From Emticicia aquatica (lineage in GTDB: Bacteria; Bacteroidota; Bacteroidia; Cytophagales; Spirosomataceae): 64,000 nucleotides of DNA. Shown piece after piece: positions 42,981 to 52,703 of the stretch. The notes under the pieces are model-generated. The model worked only from the letters and a program-made list of their open reading frames with translations. It had not been told where the DNA came from and searched no databases. Every line of letters starts with the position of its first letter. The stretch's first letter is position 1. A program made the position numbers and the translations under genes. The stretch lies in contig NZ_CAKLPY010000001.1 of assembly GCF_923079645.1 (NCBI RefSeq), positions 186,001 through 250,000 of the forward strand. Direction: 5' to 3'.

Positions 42981-43482
42981 TCAAAATCAATGCACTAATC
43001 AACGATACCACGAGTCCAACGGGCATAATTTCCATATAAGTTAAGAAAATTACTCCAAGTGGATTTTTGTACATTTCTTTATAACCTGTCATTTCTGTCT
43101 CTTTTGCGGTTAGTTCTGCTTGATTTGCACCAGCAGATTTGGCATTTTGAAGCATTTGGCTAGAATATTTTTCCATGAAATCAGGAATGAAAAAATAGTA
43201 ATCTATCAGCCAAGCAAGTACATAGATTGAAGACGAAATAAGGGTTATGTAAATGCCAATTTTGAAGGCTATACCGAAAGTAATAAGACCGTTATTGTCT
43301 TTATCTCGAAAATTTTTTATACCAACAAAAATTAGAGAAAAAGCCAAAATCATGGCAGTATAACCCAGCAACATATTGCCGTTAAAATTACCAGAGGTAT
43401 AGCAATAGGCTATCGAACACACCGTGAAGACTGAAATAATTGTACCTGAAATAAGGCCGTTAGTAAGTATGATTTTTTTCAT
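42970..43482 (-). CDS. DUF4199 family membrane protein
   Basis: The 170-residue protein has four predicted transmembrane helices, with a soluble loop at about 100-135 rich in Ala, Glu and Lys. Conserved features include the N-terminal NGLISGTIISVF helix, an FVGIKNFRDKDNNG segment and a C-terminal PVGLVVSLISALILRKK. The fit to DUF4199 is good. The function is unknown; such genes often accompany cell-envelope or regulatory genes in Bacteroidota. A LuxR-type regulator gene is directly upstream on the same strand. Confidence 0.83.
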   Translation of the reverse strand: MKKIILTNGLISGTIISVFTVCSIAYCYTSGNFNGNMLLGYTAMILAFSLIFVGIKNFRDKDNNGLITFGIAFKIGIYITLISSSIYVLAWLIDYYFFIPDFMEKYSSQMLQNAKSAGANQAELTAKETEMTGYKEMYKNPLGVIFLTYMEIMPVGLVVSLISALILRKK

Positions 43483-43592
43483 GTTTATGATTTATTTAGA
43501 GGACAAAACTGAAAATTTTACCATAATTTTAACTCATACTTTTGAGTGATTTTATCTTCAGAGCTAATTTTCGTCTAAAAAGATTAGTCAAT

Positions 43593-44075
43593 TTATTCAA
43601 TTAAACTCAACCTTTTGGCTTTTTCAATGGCTTGTGTTCGACGTTTGACATCTAGTTTTTCAAATAGATTCGACGCGTGAGTTTTAATTGTATTTAAGGA
43701 TACAAATAGTTTTTCGGCAATTTCTTGGTTGCTCAATCCTGTGGACATTAAATGTAAAACTTCCAACTCTCTTTTACTCAAACCAAGTTTTTGAACTTCA
43801 ATTTCGTTGAGTTTAAATCCTTTTTTGTTCGTGAAAATCTCTTTTTCTATGATTGTAGGTTTGTTAAGTTTGAGAGCAAGCCAGATGCCGAGTGCAGTAA
43901 AAAAGAGGGCAATTAAACCAACATAAATTTCAAAACTATGATTGATAATAACGAAATGTAGTTCAATCCATTTCAACAAAAATAACAGAATAGCCAGAGA
44001 AAAGCCGTACAAAATAAGGTCTTTATGTTTAGTTAGAAAATTCAATTTTTTTGTTTCAAAAGAATAAAAAAACAC
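43593..44075 (-). CDS. Membrane-anchored LuxR-type transcriptional regulator
   Basis: A 160-residue protein with two N-terminal membrane helices (about 18-35 and 48-70) and a C-terminal LuxR helix-turn-helix (about 98-155: [35 protein letters not shown]). There is no receiver or PAS domain, so the sensing part must be the membrane segment or a partner protein. The first possible start is GTG at 44075; a TTG at 44045 is an alternative, because the GTG lies inside the terminator hairpin of the redoxin gene. DUF4199 follows after 110 bases. Confidence 0.8.
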   Translation of the reverse strand: MFFYSFETKKLNFLTKHKDLILYGFSLAILLFLLKWIELHFVIINHSFEIYVGLIALFFTALGIWLALKLNKPTIIEKEIFTNKKGFKLNEIEVQKLGLSKRELEVLHLMSTGLSNQEIAEKLFVSLNTIKTHASNLFEKLDVKRRTQAIEKAKRLSLIE

Positions 44076-44104
44076 AACTTCTTACCAAAGATAAAAAAGT
44101 TGTG
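44066..44104 (-). terminator. Terminator after the double-redoxin gene
   Basis: CACAACTT (44073-44080) and AAGTTGTG (44097-44104) form an 8-bp stem with an A-rich tract on the low-coordinate side, giving a U-tract on the minus strand. It lies about 25 bases past the redoxin stop and overlaps the earliest start of the LuxR-type gene. Confidence 0.6.
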
Positions 44105-44127
44105 CAATAAAATCTATTTAATAAACA

Positions 44128-45279
44128 TCAAAAATAACGTCCAATTTTTGGGTGGTCAACTATCATTCTTTTGATTTTTTGATTGTCAATGCTTCCTTGA
44201 ATGCCATAAACTACTTTTCCTCCTGGTTCGACTAAAAGTGTGTATGGCAAAGCTCCATTCCATTTTGGGTCAATTGCTTCGATGAGTTTGTAAATATCTT
44301 CATCTTTAAAAATATAGTTTTTTACGCCAGAATGTTTCTCTTTTAAGAATTTTAAAGCTTTTTCTTTTTTCTCTAATTTATCGGCCGAAACAGATACAAA
44401 CTCAAAGTCTCTCGCTCCATACATACGATGAATGTCTAGAAAATCAGGGTATTCCATCACACATGGACCGCACCAAGTAGCCCAAACATTAATCAGGCGT
44501 AGTTTATCAGAATCATCATTTTTGACGAGCTTTTTAATGCCTTCGGTATCAATTTCTTGGAGTGTTACTGGGCGAGATTGCCAGTTTTTCTCGTTTTTTT
44601 CGTTGTATTCTGTTTTCCACGCCCATTTAATTGAACAACCAAATGTTTTAGTTACAGGAGTGGTTACTTCTTTTGCCGCTAAAACTTCATCTAAAGCCCT
44701 GCGAAGGTCTTCTGCATTTGCTCCTTTACTTGGGTTTTCAATGGCATCGAGACGGCCATTATATCGCAAAATACGCTGACTATCAAATACAAAAGCGTGT
44801 GGTGTGGCTACTGGTCCATATTTAATGGAGGCCGCCTCGGTGTCACCATCGTAGAGATAAGGAAAATTAAATTGCTTTTCTTTGACTCGAACTTTCATGT
44901 TGTCAAAATCATCATTGAGGTCAGTATAACCCAATTCTTCTAATAATAATCCATTTGGACTGTTAGGCGAAATGGCAACCACAGCTACTCCTTTGCTTTT
45001 ATAATCGGTCACAATTTTCTTGATTCTATCTTCGTAAGCTTGTGCCGTTGGACAGTGAGTACAAGTAAAGACAATCAATAAAACTTTTGCTGAAGCAAAA
45101 TCTTTGAGTGAATAAAATTTGCCGTCATAGTTAGGTAATCTAAAATCTGGAGCTTTTGAGCCAATCGTTAAAGTTGGCGTTTCTTGATGGGGAATCGCTT
45201 GAGGGCGAGCTGTAAATTTGGTTTGAGCTTGACAAAATGCACCGACCAAAATCATTATTATTGAAAAAAGAGTTTTCAT
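44128..45279 (-). CDS. Exported protein with two thioredoxin-like domains
   Basis: From the ATG at 45279 the product has 383 residues with a signal peptide (ending AFCQA). The first thioredoxin-like domain (about 35-190) has the AhpC/TSA-type start SKAPDFRLPNYDG and a CTHC site in FTCTHCPTAQ. The second (about 235-380) is TlpA-like with WATWCGPCVMEYPDF. It is predicted to be periplasmic and to reduce disulfides or peroxides. The tandem architecture is common in Bacteroidota, but the substrate is unknown. A longer open frame to 45324 lacks support. Confidence 0.85.
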   Translation of the reverse strand: MKTLFSIIMILVGAFCQAQTKFTARPQAIPHQETPTLTIGSKAPDFRLPNYDGKFYSLKDFASAKVLLIVFTCTHCPTAQAYEDRIKKIVTDYKSKGVAVVAISPNSPNGLLLEELGYTDLNDDFDNMKVRVKEKQFNFPYLYDGDTEAASIKYGPVATPHAFVFDSQRILRYNGRLDAIENPSKGANAEDLRRALDEVLAAKEVTTPVTKTFGCSIKWAWKTEYNEKNEKNWQSRPVTLQEIDTEGIKKLVKNDDSDKLRLINVWATWCGPCVMEYPDFLDIHRMYGARDFEFVSVSADKLEKKEKALKFLKEKHSGVKNYIFKDEDIYKLIEAIDPKWNGALPYTLLVEPGGKVVYGIQGSIDNQKIKRMIVDHPKIGRYF

Positions 45280-45395
45280 TATTTGTAAGGTTGAATAGAG
45301 AAAAAATAGATTATTGTTTGCCAAAATTATATAAAAATTTAATTAAATAGTGATACTTTTTTAACAATACATAGCAATAAATTGAAGATTTATGA

Positions 45396-45403
45396 TAAAT
45401 TTG
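45396..45403 (+). promoter_or_regulatory. -7 element of the Gfo/Idh/MocA gene
   Basis: TAAATTTG matches TAnnTTTG, 36 bases before the ATG. It resembles the ATAAATTTGTTTTTT segment before the 52.7-kb sorting-domain gene. No clear -33 element. Confidence 0.35.
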
Positions 45404-45439
45404 TTTTTTTAATCTTTCAACTCAATAATCTTTTAAATA

Positions 45440-46756
45440 ATGAACTCAAATTTTTCTCGTCGTGATTTTGTGAAAGCATCAGCGGCGGCAGTTGGTGGTA
45501 TTTCAATGGCTTCGCTACCCATTGAAACCTTTGCTAATTCATCGGTTGACGATACATTAAAAGTTGCCCTTATTGGTTGTGGTGGTCGTGGTACTGGTGC
45601 GGCAATGCAAGCATTATCAGTGAAACAAAACGTAAAGCTTGTTGCGATGGCCGATGCGTTTCGTGACCGAATTGATTCTTGCTATCAAAATCTTACGACT
45701 GAAAAAGAAGCAGGAAAAGGAGTTAAAAGTCGAGTAGATGTAACAGAAGAACGCAAGTTTGTAGGTTTTGATGGTTACAAACAAGCCATTGCTTTAGCCG
45801 ATGTTGTTATTTTAACAACGCCTCCAGGTTTTCGTCCAATTCATTTTGAAGAGGCGGTACGTCAGGGAAAACATGTTTTCATGGAAAAACCAGTAGCTAC
45901 CGATGCTCCAGGTATTCGTAGAGTATTGGCTGCGGCTGAAGAGTCAAAAAAGAAAAATTTGAAAGTTGTGGTTGGTTTACAACGCCATTATCAAAAATCA
46001 TATTTAGAGACCTACAAAAAAGTTATTGATGAAGGCGTAATTGGCGATATTGTAGCAGCACGCTGCTATTGGAATAATGATGGAGTTTGGGTAAACGAAC
46101 GCCAAGCCAGCCAAACCGAAATGGAATATCAAATGCGTAACTGGTATTATTTCGTATGGCTTTGTGGTGACCATATTAATGAACAACATATTCATAATAT
46201 TGATGTAATTAACTGGTTTAAAGGAGGATATCCAACGGAAGCAAGTGGAATGGGCGGCCGTCAGGTGCGTACAGATAAAAAATTTGGGGAAATTTATGAC
46301 CATCATTATGTTGAATTCAAATATGCCGATGGTATGATTTTATCAAGTTCTTGTCGCCATCAACCTGGTACTGTTTCGGATGTTTCTGAACATTTGATTG
46401 GAACAAAAGGTAAAGCAACAGAGGGAAGAATATTTGATTTAAAAGGTAATACAATTTGGCGACACAAAGGCGAAGGTGACGGAAATCCTTATCAAGTTGA
46501 GCATGATGTATTATTTGATTGCATCGTGAACAATAAGCCTATTAATGATGCTGAAAGAGGAGCGAAGAGTACAATGACCGCAATTATGGGTCGTATGGCT
46601 ACTTATTCTGGTAAAAAAGTGAAGTGGGAAGAAGCTTTAAATTCGGATATTAATTTGATGCCTGATACTTATACTTGGGATACACTTCCTAAAACTTTGC
46701 CTGATAAAGATGGTTGGTATCAAATTCCGATGCCAGGAAAGACAAGAGCGGTTTAA
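45440..46756 (+). CDS. Tat-exported Gfo/Idh/MocA family oxidoreductase
   Basis: The 438-residue protein has a twin-arginine signal (SRRDFVKASAAAVGG, about 5-19, ending ETFA) and a dinucleotide-binding start VALIGCGGRGTGAA. The conserved EKPVATD motif (Lys in the catalytic-type region) and the GLQRHYQKSY segment follow. Members oxidise or isomerise sugars, acting with bound NAD(P). Periplasmic Gfo/Idh/MocA proteins of this length are typical of Bacteroidota and Planctomycetes; the substrate cannot be told. It is monocistronic with a strong terminator. Confidence 0.92.
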   Translation: MNSNFSRRDFVKASAAAVGGISMASLPIETFANSSVDDTLKVALIGCGGRGTGAAMQALSVKQNVKLVAMADAFRDRIDSCYQNLTTEKEAGKGVKSRVDVTEERKFVGFDGYKQAIALADVVILTTPPGFRPIHFEEAVRQGKHVFMEKPVATDAPGIRRVLAAAEESKKKNLKVVVGLQRHYQKSYLETYKKVIDEGVIGDIVAARCYWNNDGVWVNERQASQTEMEYQMRNWYYFVWLCGDHINEQHIHNIDVINWFKGGYPTEASGMGGRQVRTDKKFGEIYDHHYVEFKYADGMILSSSCRHQPGTVSDVSEHLIGTKGKATEGRIFDLKGNTIWRHKGEGDGNPYQVEHDVLFDCIVNNKPINDAERGAKSTMTAIMGRMATYSGKKVKWEEALNSDINLMPDTYTWDTLPKTLPDKDGWYQIPMPGKTRAV

Positions 46757-46758
46757 CT

Positions 46759-46814
46759 AAAAAAGAGGCGAATTGATAATATGAATCATTATATTACCAA
46801 TTCGCCTCTTTTTT
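46759..46814. terminator. Bidirectional terminator between oxidoreductase and TolC-family genes
   Basis: A perfect 17-bp stem (46759-46775 with 46798-46814) with A- and T-rich ends separates convergent stops. Confidence 0.9.
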
Positions 46815-46819
46815 ATTGA

Positions 46820-48112
46820 TTATTTTAACAATTCTCCGCTCAAACGCATCAATTGTAGTTCTGAGATTTTAATATTATAACGAGCATTTGTCAAACGATT
46901 CAATGAAGTATTAAGGCTTCTTTGTGCTTCGTTTAATTCTAAGATTGTTGAGCCGCCTAACTTAAATTTCTCCAAAGATATTTTTAAATTTTCTTCTGCA
47001 ACTTCGTTATTTTCTACTTCCAATTTCAGTAATTCTTTATCAGTTTGGTATTGATTGTAAGCACGTACTAAGTCTGACTCCAATTGAACCCATAAATCCT
47101 CTTCTTGTTTTCTTAAGATTTCAGTATTTATTTTTGAAACTTGAATCTGACGGCGAGTAATTTCTCCATTGAAGATATTCCAAGTTGCAGCCAAACCGAC
47201 GTTTAAACCAACGTTCTGGTTATAAAGAAATAAACCTGCATTGGTTTTACTTAATGAATAACCAAATGAACTATTGAGCGAAACTCTTGGTAATTTTAGT
47301 GCAGCAACTTCTTTTTGTGTTATCAAACTGATGTCGGTCGCTTTTCTTAAATATTGAAGGTTTCGATTGGCCGTTCTTGCTTGACTTTTGAGAGCATCAG
47401 TATTTGGGTCAAACATAATTCCAATCAACTCTTGTACATCAAAATCAAGGTCAGGTTGTCTTACAAGTACATTATTAAGACTGATTTTTGCATTTTTTAA
47501 TGCATTTTTAGCTTGTACTAATTGCGTAATTTGGGTGTTTAGTTCAGTTTTCGATTGTAAATAATCAAGTTTTGAGCCTTTACCAAATTCCCAACGTTGT
47601 TCAGTGATGGTTAATCTTTCTTCATAATATTTGATAACCGTTTGCAAAAAAGCTACTGTTTGCTTTTGTCGCATGACTTCGTAATATGCTTGCATAACGC
47701 TAATAATGGTATTTTCCATCATTTGTTGCGTTTGTAATTGACTCAATTGACTTTGACTTTTCAGGCGGTCTAATGTTGCGTACATTTTTTTTCCGTCATA
47801 TAATGTCCAAGTCATTGCTACGTTTGTAGTTGGCGTATAGCTTTTTCCAAAACGATTGGTTTCATTACCGTTTGATAGCTTTTGATTTACTTCATTGAAA
47901 GCTGTACCCATGTTGGCATTCAAATCAACTTTTGGCATCATGCCAGCGTTTCCTTTAAATACTTGAATATCAGCCACTTCTTGTTGCATTTTGGCAACTT
48001 TTATATCATAACTTCTTTCAAGGGCAGTTCCTATGGCATTTTCTAAAGTCAAAATTTCTTGAGCTTTTACAACAACAGGAGATAACAATAGCAATAAAAA
48101 ATATTTTTTCAT
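46820..48112 (-). CDS. TolC family outer membrane efflux protein
   Basis: From the ATG at 48112 the protein has 430 residues and a signal peptide (MKKYFLLLLLSPVVVKAQ). It has long heptad-like helices interrupted by beta-strand segments and the duplicated TolC layout (LENAIGTALERSYDI at the start; LNEAQRSLNTSLNRL near the end). TolC proteins form trimeric outer membrane channels for tripartite efflux. It is the last gene of an RND operon (adaptor, pump, channel), 43 bases after the pump. An upstream in-frame start at 48151 is less likely. Confidence 0.92.
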   Translation of the reverse strand: MKKYFLLLLLSPVVVKAQEILTLENAIGTALERSYDIKVAKMQQEVADIQVFKGNAGMMPKVDLNANMGTAFNEVNQKLSNGNETNRFGKSYTPTTNVAMTWTLYDGKKMYATLDRLKSQSQLSQLQTQQMMENTIISVMQAYYEVMRQKQTVAFLQTVIKYYEERLTITEQRWEFGKGSKLDYLQSKTELNTQITQLVQAKNALKNAKISLNNVLVRQPDLDFDVQELIGIMFDPNTDALKSQARTANRNLQYLRKATDISLITQKEVAALKLPRVSLNSSFGYSLSKTNAGLFLYNQNVGLNVGLAATWNIFNGEITRRQIQVSKINTEILRKQEEDLWVQLESDLVRAYNQYQTDKELLKLEVENNEVAEENLKISLEKFKLGGSTILELNEAQRSLNTSLNRLTNARYNIKISELQLMRLSGELLK

Positions 48113-48155
48113 AAACAAATGATAATTATTGAGCAATCGGCTGATAGCCATTTAT

Positions 48156-51100
48156 TTATACTAATTCAGCTTCATTGGCAATTTCTTCGATTTTTTTCAT
48201 ACGTTCAAAATCTTTATTACGAGACAAGAAAGTATAAATCGCAGGAATTACATATAAAGTAAGCACTAAAGAGAATAGTAAACCGCCCATAATAACGATA
48301 CCCATTGCCATTCTACTTTTCCCAGCCGAACCCAATGCAAATGCAATTGGCGATGCCCCCAAAACGGTTGCAAAACTTGTCATCAAGATTGGACGGAAAC
48401 GCATGGATGCTGCTTCAATGGCAGCTTCTCTGATTTCCATGCCTTTTTCACGTAATTGATTGGCAAATTCAACAATTAAGATACCATTTTTGGTAACAAG
48501 CCCAATGAGCATAATCATACCGATTTGGCTAAAAATATTGAGTGTTTGATTGAAATACCACAATGAAAATACAGCACCCGCAATTGCCAATGGAACTGTA
48601 AGCATGATAATGAATGGGTCAACAAAACTTTCAAATTGAGCAGAAAGAATTAGATAAACTAATACCAAAGCCAAAAGGAACATATAAAGCGTATTAGATG
48701 AACTTTCAGAAAAATCTCTTGATGAACCAGATAATGCAGTTCTGATAACATCGTCGGCCATTTTATCACGAATTTTGTCCATCGCTTTAATACCGTCGCC
48801 AATGGTTTTTCCAGGAGCTAAACCTGCCGAAACCGTAGCACTCATATAACGGTTGAAGTGATATAGCTGTGGCGGACTACTTTCTTCATTGATTTTAACA
48901 ATATTGTCTAATTGAATGATTTCGCCGCGATTATTTTTTACATAAGAATTCTTTAAGTCTAAAGGTTCATCACGATTTGCACGGTCAAATTGACCAATAA
49001 CTTGGTATTGACGGCCATTCATTGTGAAATATCCGAAGCGTTGTCCTGCAAAAGCTAGTTGCATGGTTTGAGCAACGTCGGTTACCGAAACGCCCATACT
49101 TTTTGCTTTTTCACGGTCAATACTAACTTCGAGTTCGGGTTTATTAAATTTAAGGTTCAAATCCGAAACCATAAAAGTAGGGTCTTTGGCCACTTCTTCC
49201 ATAAACTTTGGTACGTATTGTCGAAGACGCTCAAAATCAGGAGCTTGAATAACATATTGTACAGGCAATCCACCTCTTCTATCTAAAGAAATAGTTTCTT
49301 GTTGAAGTACAAAAGCCCTTGCATCAGGCATTTTTTTAGTGATTTTGGTAACTTGGTCAGCAATTTGCTGTTGTGTACGTTTTCTGTCTTGTGGGTCGTT
49401 TAGAACCAACCTTGTAAAACCTGTGTTGGCCGCTCCCGAACCTGAAAAACCAGGTGCTGTCATTGTTACGATAACGTTCGCTTCAGGAACAGAATCTCGG
49501 ATGGTTTTACCAAGTTTCTGAATATAATTATCGGTAAACTCAAATGAAGAGCCTTCTGGAGCAGTAATTTGCAAACGCATTGCACTTCTGTCATCGAGTG
49601 GAGCTAGTTCTTGTTGAAGGTCTTTGCCAAAATACCAAGTTATAACGAAAGTAACCAAAACTAGCGGTATTGCCACCCAACGAATATTCATAAAACTTGT
49701 CAAACGGATTTTATAGCCATCAATCATACTTACAAAGAAAGGCTCAGTCATTTCGTAGAAGCGGCTATGTTTTTGGTCTTTTCTAACCAAATAAGCATTC
49801 AACATTGGGGTTAAAGTCAATGAAACGAAAGCTGAAATCAAAACGGCGGCGGCTAAAACAATACCAAATTCTCTGAAAAGTTTTCCAACAAAACCTTCCA
49901 TAAATATAACTGGCAAGAACACAGAGGCTAAGGTAATCGAAGTAGAAAGTACGGCAAACATGATTTCATTTGAGCCTTTAATTGCGGCCTCAATTGGTTT
50001 CATGCCTTCTTCAATTTTCTTGTAAATATTTTCGGTTACTACAATACCGTCATCAACCACAAGACCTGTTGCTAAAACAATGGCGAGTAGGGTTAATACA
50101 TTCACCGAAAAACCAAACAAATACATAAAGAAGAATGTACCAATAAGAGAAACGGGAATGTCAATCAAAGGACGAACTGCAATAATCCAATCACGGAAAA
50201 ACAAGAAAATAATGATAACAACCAATCCAATGGCAATCAAAAGAGTTTCGCCGACTTCTTCAACCGAACGTTTGATAAAAATAGTATTATCAGACATTAA
50301 TTCCATTCGGTAATCTTTTGGAAGTTCTTTTTTGATTTCAGCCAAACGGTTTTGTACTTGTTTTGAAATCTCTAAATAGTTAGCTCCAGGCTGAGGAACA
50401 ATGGCCAAACCTATGGATGGCGTACCATTGATACGCATCACAGTTTCTTCATTTTCGGCACCAAGCTCTGCACTACCAATATCTTTAAAACGAATAATTT
50501 TTTCGCCTACAGTTTTTACAATTAGGTTATTAAAATCGTCTTCTCCCTTAAATCTACCTATTGTTTTTACAGTTAATTCGGTATTATCTCCAGCCAGTTT
50601 CCCACTTGGAAGTTCTACATTTTCACGGTCAAGGGCTAGTTTTACGTCTTGGGTTGTTACACCTTGGGCTGCCAATTTATTTGGATCCATCCATAATCTC
50701 ATTGAAAACTTTTTCTGTCCCCAAATCATTACTTGGCTAATTCCTTGAATCGTTTGTAAGCGTTGAGCAACAACGTTTTCTGCATAGTCACTAATTTCCA
50801 TGTGGCTTCTAATATCCGACTGCAACATCATACTCATGATTGGGTCTGAGTTGGCATCAGCTTTAGAAACAGTTGGAGGGCCGTCAATATCTTGTGGTAA
50901 TTGACGAACGGCACTAGAAACTTTATCACGAACGTCGTTGGCGGCGGTTTCCATATCCACGCCAATTTCAAATTCGATGGTAATTTGACTTGAACCGTTA
51001 TTAGAAGAAGAATTTATTGATTTGATACCCTCAATTGCATTAAGTGCTTTTTCGAGTGGCTCAGTAATTTGTGATTCGATGATGTCGGAATTTGCACCAA

Positions 51101-51254
51101 CATAATTGGTACGAACCGAAACTACAGGCGGGTCAATGGATGGATACTCTCGTACACCCAAAAATGTATAGCCAATTGCCCCAAACAAAATGATGAGTAG
51201 GTTCATCACGATGGCTAATACAGGTCGTTTGATAGAAATAGTTGAGATTGACAT
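48156..51254 (-). CDS. RND efflux pump permease (AcrB/MexB-like)
   Basis: A 1032-residue RND inner membrane pump with about 12 helices and two large periplasmic loops. The proton-relay aspartates are in the LVVDDGIVVTENIYK segment of helix 4. The start ISTISIKRPVLAIVM and the duplicated SASVFLPVIFMEGFVGKL-type and GMIMLIGLVTKNGILIVEFAN segments fit the hydrophobe/amphiphile efflux (HAE1) branch. It probably exports drugs, detergents or other amphiphiles. It lies between the adaptor and TolC genes. Confidence 0.95.
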   Translation of the reverse strand: MSISTISIKRPVLAIVMNLLIILFGAIGYTFLGVREYPSIDPPVVSVRTNYVGANSDIIESQITEPLEKALNAIEGIKSINSSSNNGSSQITIEFEIGVDMETAANDVRDKVSSAVRQLPQDIDGPPTVSKADANSDPIMSMMLQSDIRSHMEISDYAENVVAQRLQTIQGISQVMIWGQKKFSMRLWMDPNKLAAQGVTTQDVKLALDRENVELPSGKLAGDNTELTVKTIGRFKGEDDFNNLIVKTVGEKIIRFKDIGSAELGAENEETVMRINGTPSIGLAIVPQPGANYLEISKQVQNRLAEIKKELPKDYRMELMSDNTIFIKRSVEEVGETLLIAIGLVVIIIFLFFRDWIIAVRPLIDIPVSLIGTFFFMYLFGFSVNVLTLLAIVLATGLVVDDGIVVTENIYKKIEEGMKPIEAAIKGSNEIMFAVLSTSITLASVFLPVIFMEGFVGKLFREFGIVLAAAVLISAFVSLTLTPMLNAYLVRKDQKHSRFYEMTEPFFVSMIDGYKIRLTSFMNIRWVAIPLVLVTFVITWYFGKDLQQELAPLDDRSAMRLQITAPEGSSFEFTDNYIQKLGKTIRDSVPEANVIVTMTAPGFSGSGAANTGFTRLVLNDPQDRKRTQQQIADQVTKITKKMPDARAFVLQQETISLDRRGGLPVQYVIQAPDFERLRQYVPKFMEEVAKDPTFMVSDLNLKFNKPELEVSIDREKAKSMGVSVTDVAQTMQLAFAGQRFGYFTMNGRQYQVIGQFDRANRDEPLDLKNSYVKNNRGEIIQLDNIVKINEESSPPQLYHFNRYMSATVSAGLAPGKTIGDGIKAMDKIRDKMADDVIRTALSGSSRDFSESSSNTLYMFLLALVLVYLILSAQFESFVDPFIIMLTVPLAIAGAVFSLWYFNQTLNIFSQIGMIMLIGLVTKNGILIVEFANQLREKGMEIREAAIEAASMRFRPILMTSFATVLGASPIAFALGSAGKSRMAMGIVIMGGLLFSLVLTLYVIPAIYTFLSRNKDFERMKKIEEIANEAELV

Positions 51255-51315
51255 TTTAGTCGATGGTCAATGGTCGATAGACCGTAAGTTTATTCGGTTT
51301 TGAACTGGCAATCAA

Positions 51316-52428
51316 TTACTTATTTGAAGCTCCTTTTATTTTCACTGGGGAATCTTTCTTTAGAGCCATAATTCCACTTACAATGAGAGAATCGCCCACC
51401 GAAAGTCCGCTCGAAACTTGGATTTTCTTGTCGGTGCGTAAGCCTGTTTCTACCATTATTTCGCTGGCTTTTCCATCTTTTACTACATATACTTTCTTTC
51501 CTTTCAAAATTGGAACAATAGCTTCTGTAGGAATCATAATAGCCTTAGAAATATCCAAATCAACAGTTACTCTCACAAACATCCCTGGTACAAGTCTATC
51601 TGCTGGATTTTTGGCTAATGCACGAAGTTTTAATGTACGTAAATTTGGGTCAATTTTTGGGTCGATTGCTACCACATTTGCATAAAATGCACCTGGTTGT
51701 CCTTCAACTTCAAATTTCACGCCTCGACCTACTTTTATAAGAGTAGAATATTTTTCGGGAACAGTAAAATCAATTTTAACAGGATTAGTCTGTACGAGTG
51801 TAGCAAGGCTAGTTGTTGGTGTAACATAAGCACCTTGACTTACATTTTTCAAGCCAATTTTACCTGCAAATGGAGCTTTCAATACAGTTTTTTCGAGATT
51901 TGCCTGAATCAATTCTTTGTCTGCGTTGAGGGTATTGATTTTATTAGCTGTAATTTCATATTCTTCTTTACTGATGGCATTGATGTCCAATAATTTTTTC
52001 TGACGAGCTTCCGTTTGCTTTGCCAATTCAATCTCAAAATTTAATTTCTTGAGTTGAGCCTGTAAATCAGTATCTTTAATTTGAGCAATTATTTGTCCTG
52101 CTGCTACTCGGCTTCCTTCTTTGATGTTGAGCACTGTGATTCTACCAGAAGCTTCTGCTCGTAATTCTATCTCCTCATTTGGAAAAATTGTTCCAGAAGA
52201 AGTAATAACGTTGTCAAGATTTTCAAGTTTTACAACAAAAACATTGACAGCAACTGGTGGGGCGAAAGGTTTCGTATCTTTGCCATCTTTACCTTTTTCG
52301 CCACCTTTGGGTGCAGAAGCAGCAGCACCGCCTCCTCCTTGTGGACCTTCTGTAGGTTTTTTAAATAAAAATATTTTGCCAAGTACTAAGACCGCAACAA
52401 CAGCAATGATTATCAGAATTGTACGCAT
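51316..52428 (-). CDS. RND efflux periplasmic adaptor (membrane fusion protein)
   Basis: The 370-residue adaptor has an N-terminal anchor helix without a lipobox cysteine, a glycine/lysine-rich linker, a biotinyl-lipoyl-like fold (NEEIELRAEASGRITVLNIKEGSRV), a long helical hairpin (about 120-175), then beta-barrel and membrane-proximal domains. It connects the RND pump to the outer membrane channel. It is the first gene of the efflux operon, and its promoter region contains a small palindrome. Confidence 0.93.
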   Translation of the reverse strand: MRTILIIIAVVAVLVLGKIFLFKKPTEGPQGGGGAAASAPKGGEKGKDGKDTKPFAPPVAVNVFVVKLENLDNVITSSGTIFPNEEIELRAEASGRITVLNIKEGSRVAAGQIIAQIKDTDLQAQLKKLNFEIELAKQTEARQKKLLDINAISKEEYEITANKINTLNADKELIQANLEKTVLKAPFAGKIGLKNVSQGAYVTPTTSLATLVQTNPVKIDFTVPEKYSTLIKVGRGVKFEVEGQPGAFYANVVAIDPKIDPNLRTLKLRALAKNPADRLVPGMFVRVTVDLDISKAIMIPTEAIVPILKGKKVYVVKDGKASEIMVETGLRTDKKIQVSSGLSVGDSLIVSGIMALKKDSPVKIKGASNK

Positions 52429-52488
52429 ATTGAACCTTGATTTGGGGATTTTCTAAATAATGAATAGGATAAATATAGTATTTAAACA

Positions 52489-52509
52489 CAAAAATAACCT
52501 TAACGGTTA
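52489..52509 (-). promoter_or_regulatory. Operator-like palindrome beside a -7 box of the efflux operon
   Basis: TAACC-TTAAC-GGTTA (52495-52509) is an inverted repeat with 5-bp arms. On the minus strand it lies immediately before TATTTTTG (52496-52489), a perfect TAnnTTTG. A protein bound there would block the promoter. Confidence 0.5.
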
Positions 52510-52667
52510 CGATAATAAAAGATTTTGTTATCTATTAAAAAAATAAGCGACATAAAAGTAATTTTTGCCGACTATTTAAGAGAAATGTGGGGTTGTTGGA
52601 AACATCAAAATGCCAAATATAAGCCCTAAATTGAGAAAGGTTTTTATGAAAACGAAATATTTTATTA

Positions 52668-52675
52668 TAAATTTG
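52668..52675 (+). promoter_or_regulatory. -7 element of the sorting-domain protein gene
   Basis: TAAATTTG at 52668-52675 matches TAnnTTTG, 28 bases before the ATG. No clear -33 element. Confidence 0.35.
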
Positions 52676-52703
52676 TTTTTTATAAAATTCCAAACTTTAC
52701 ATA

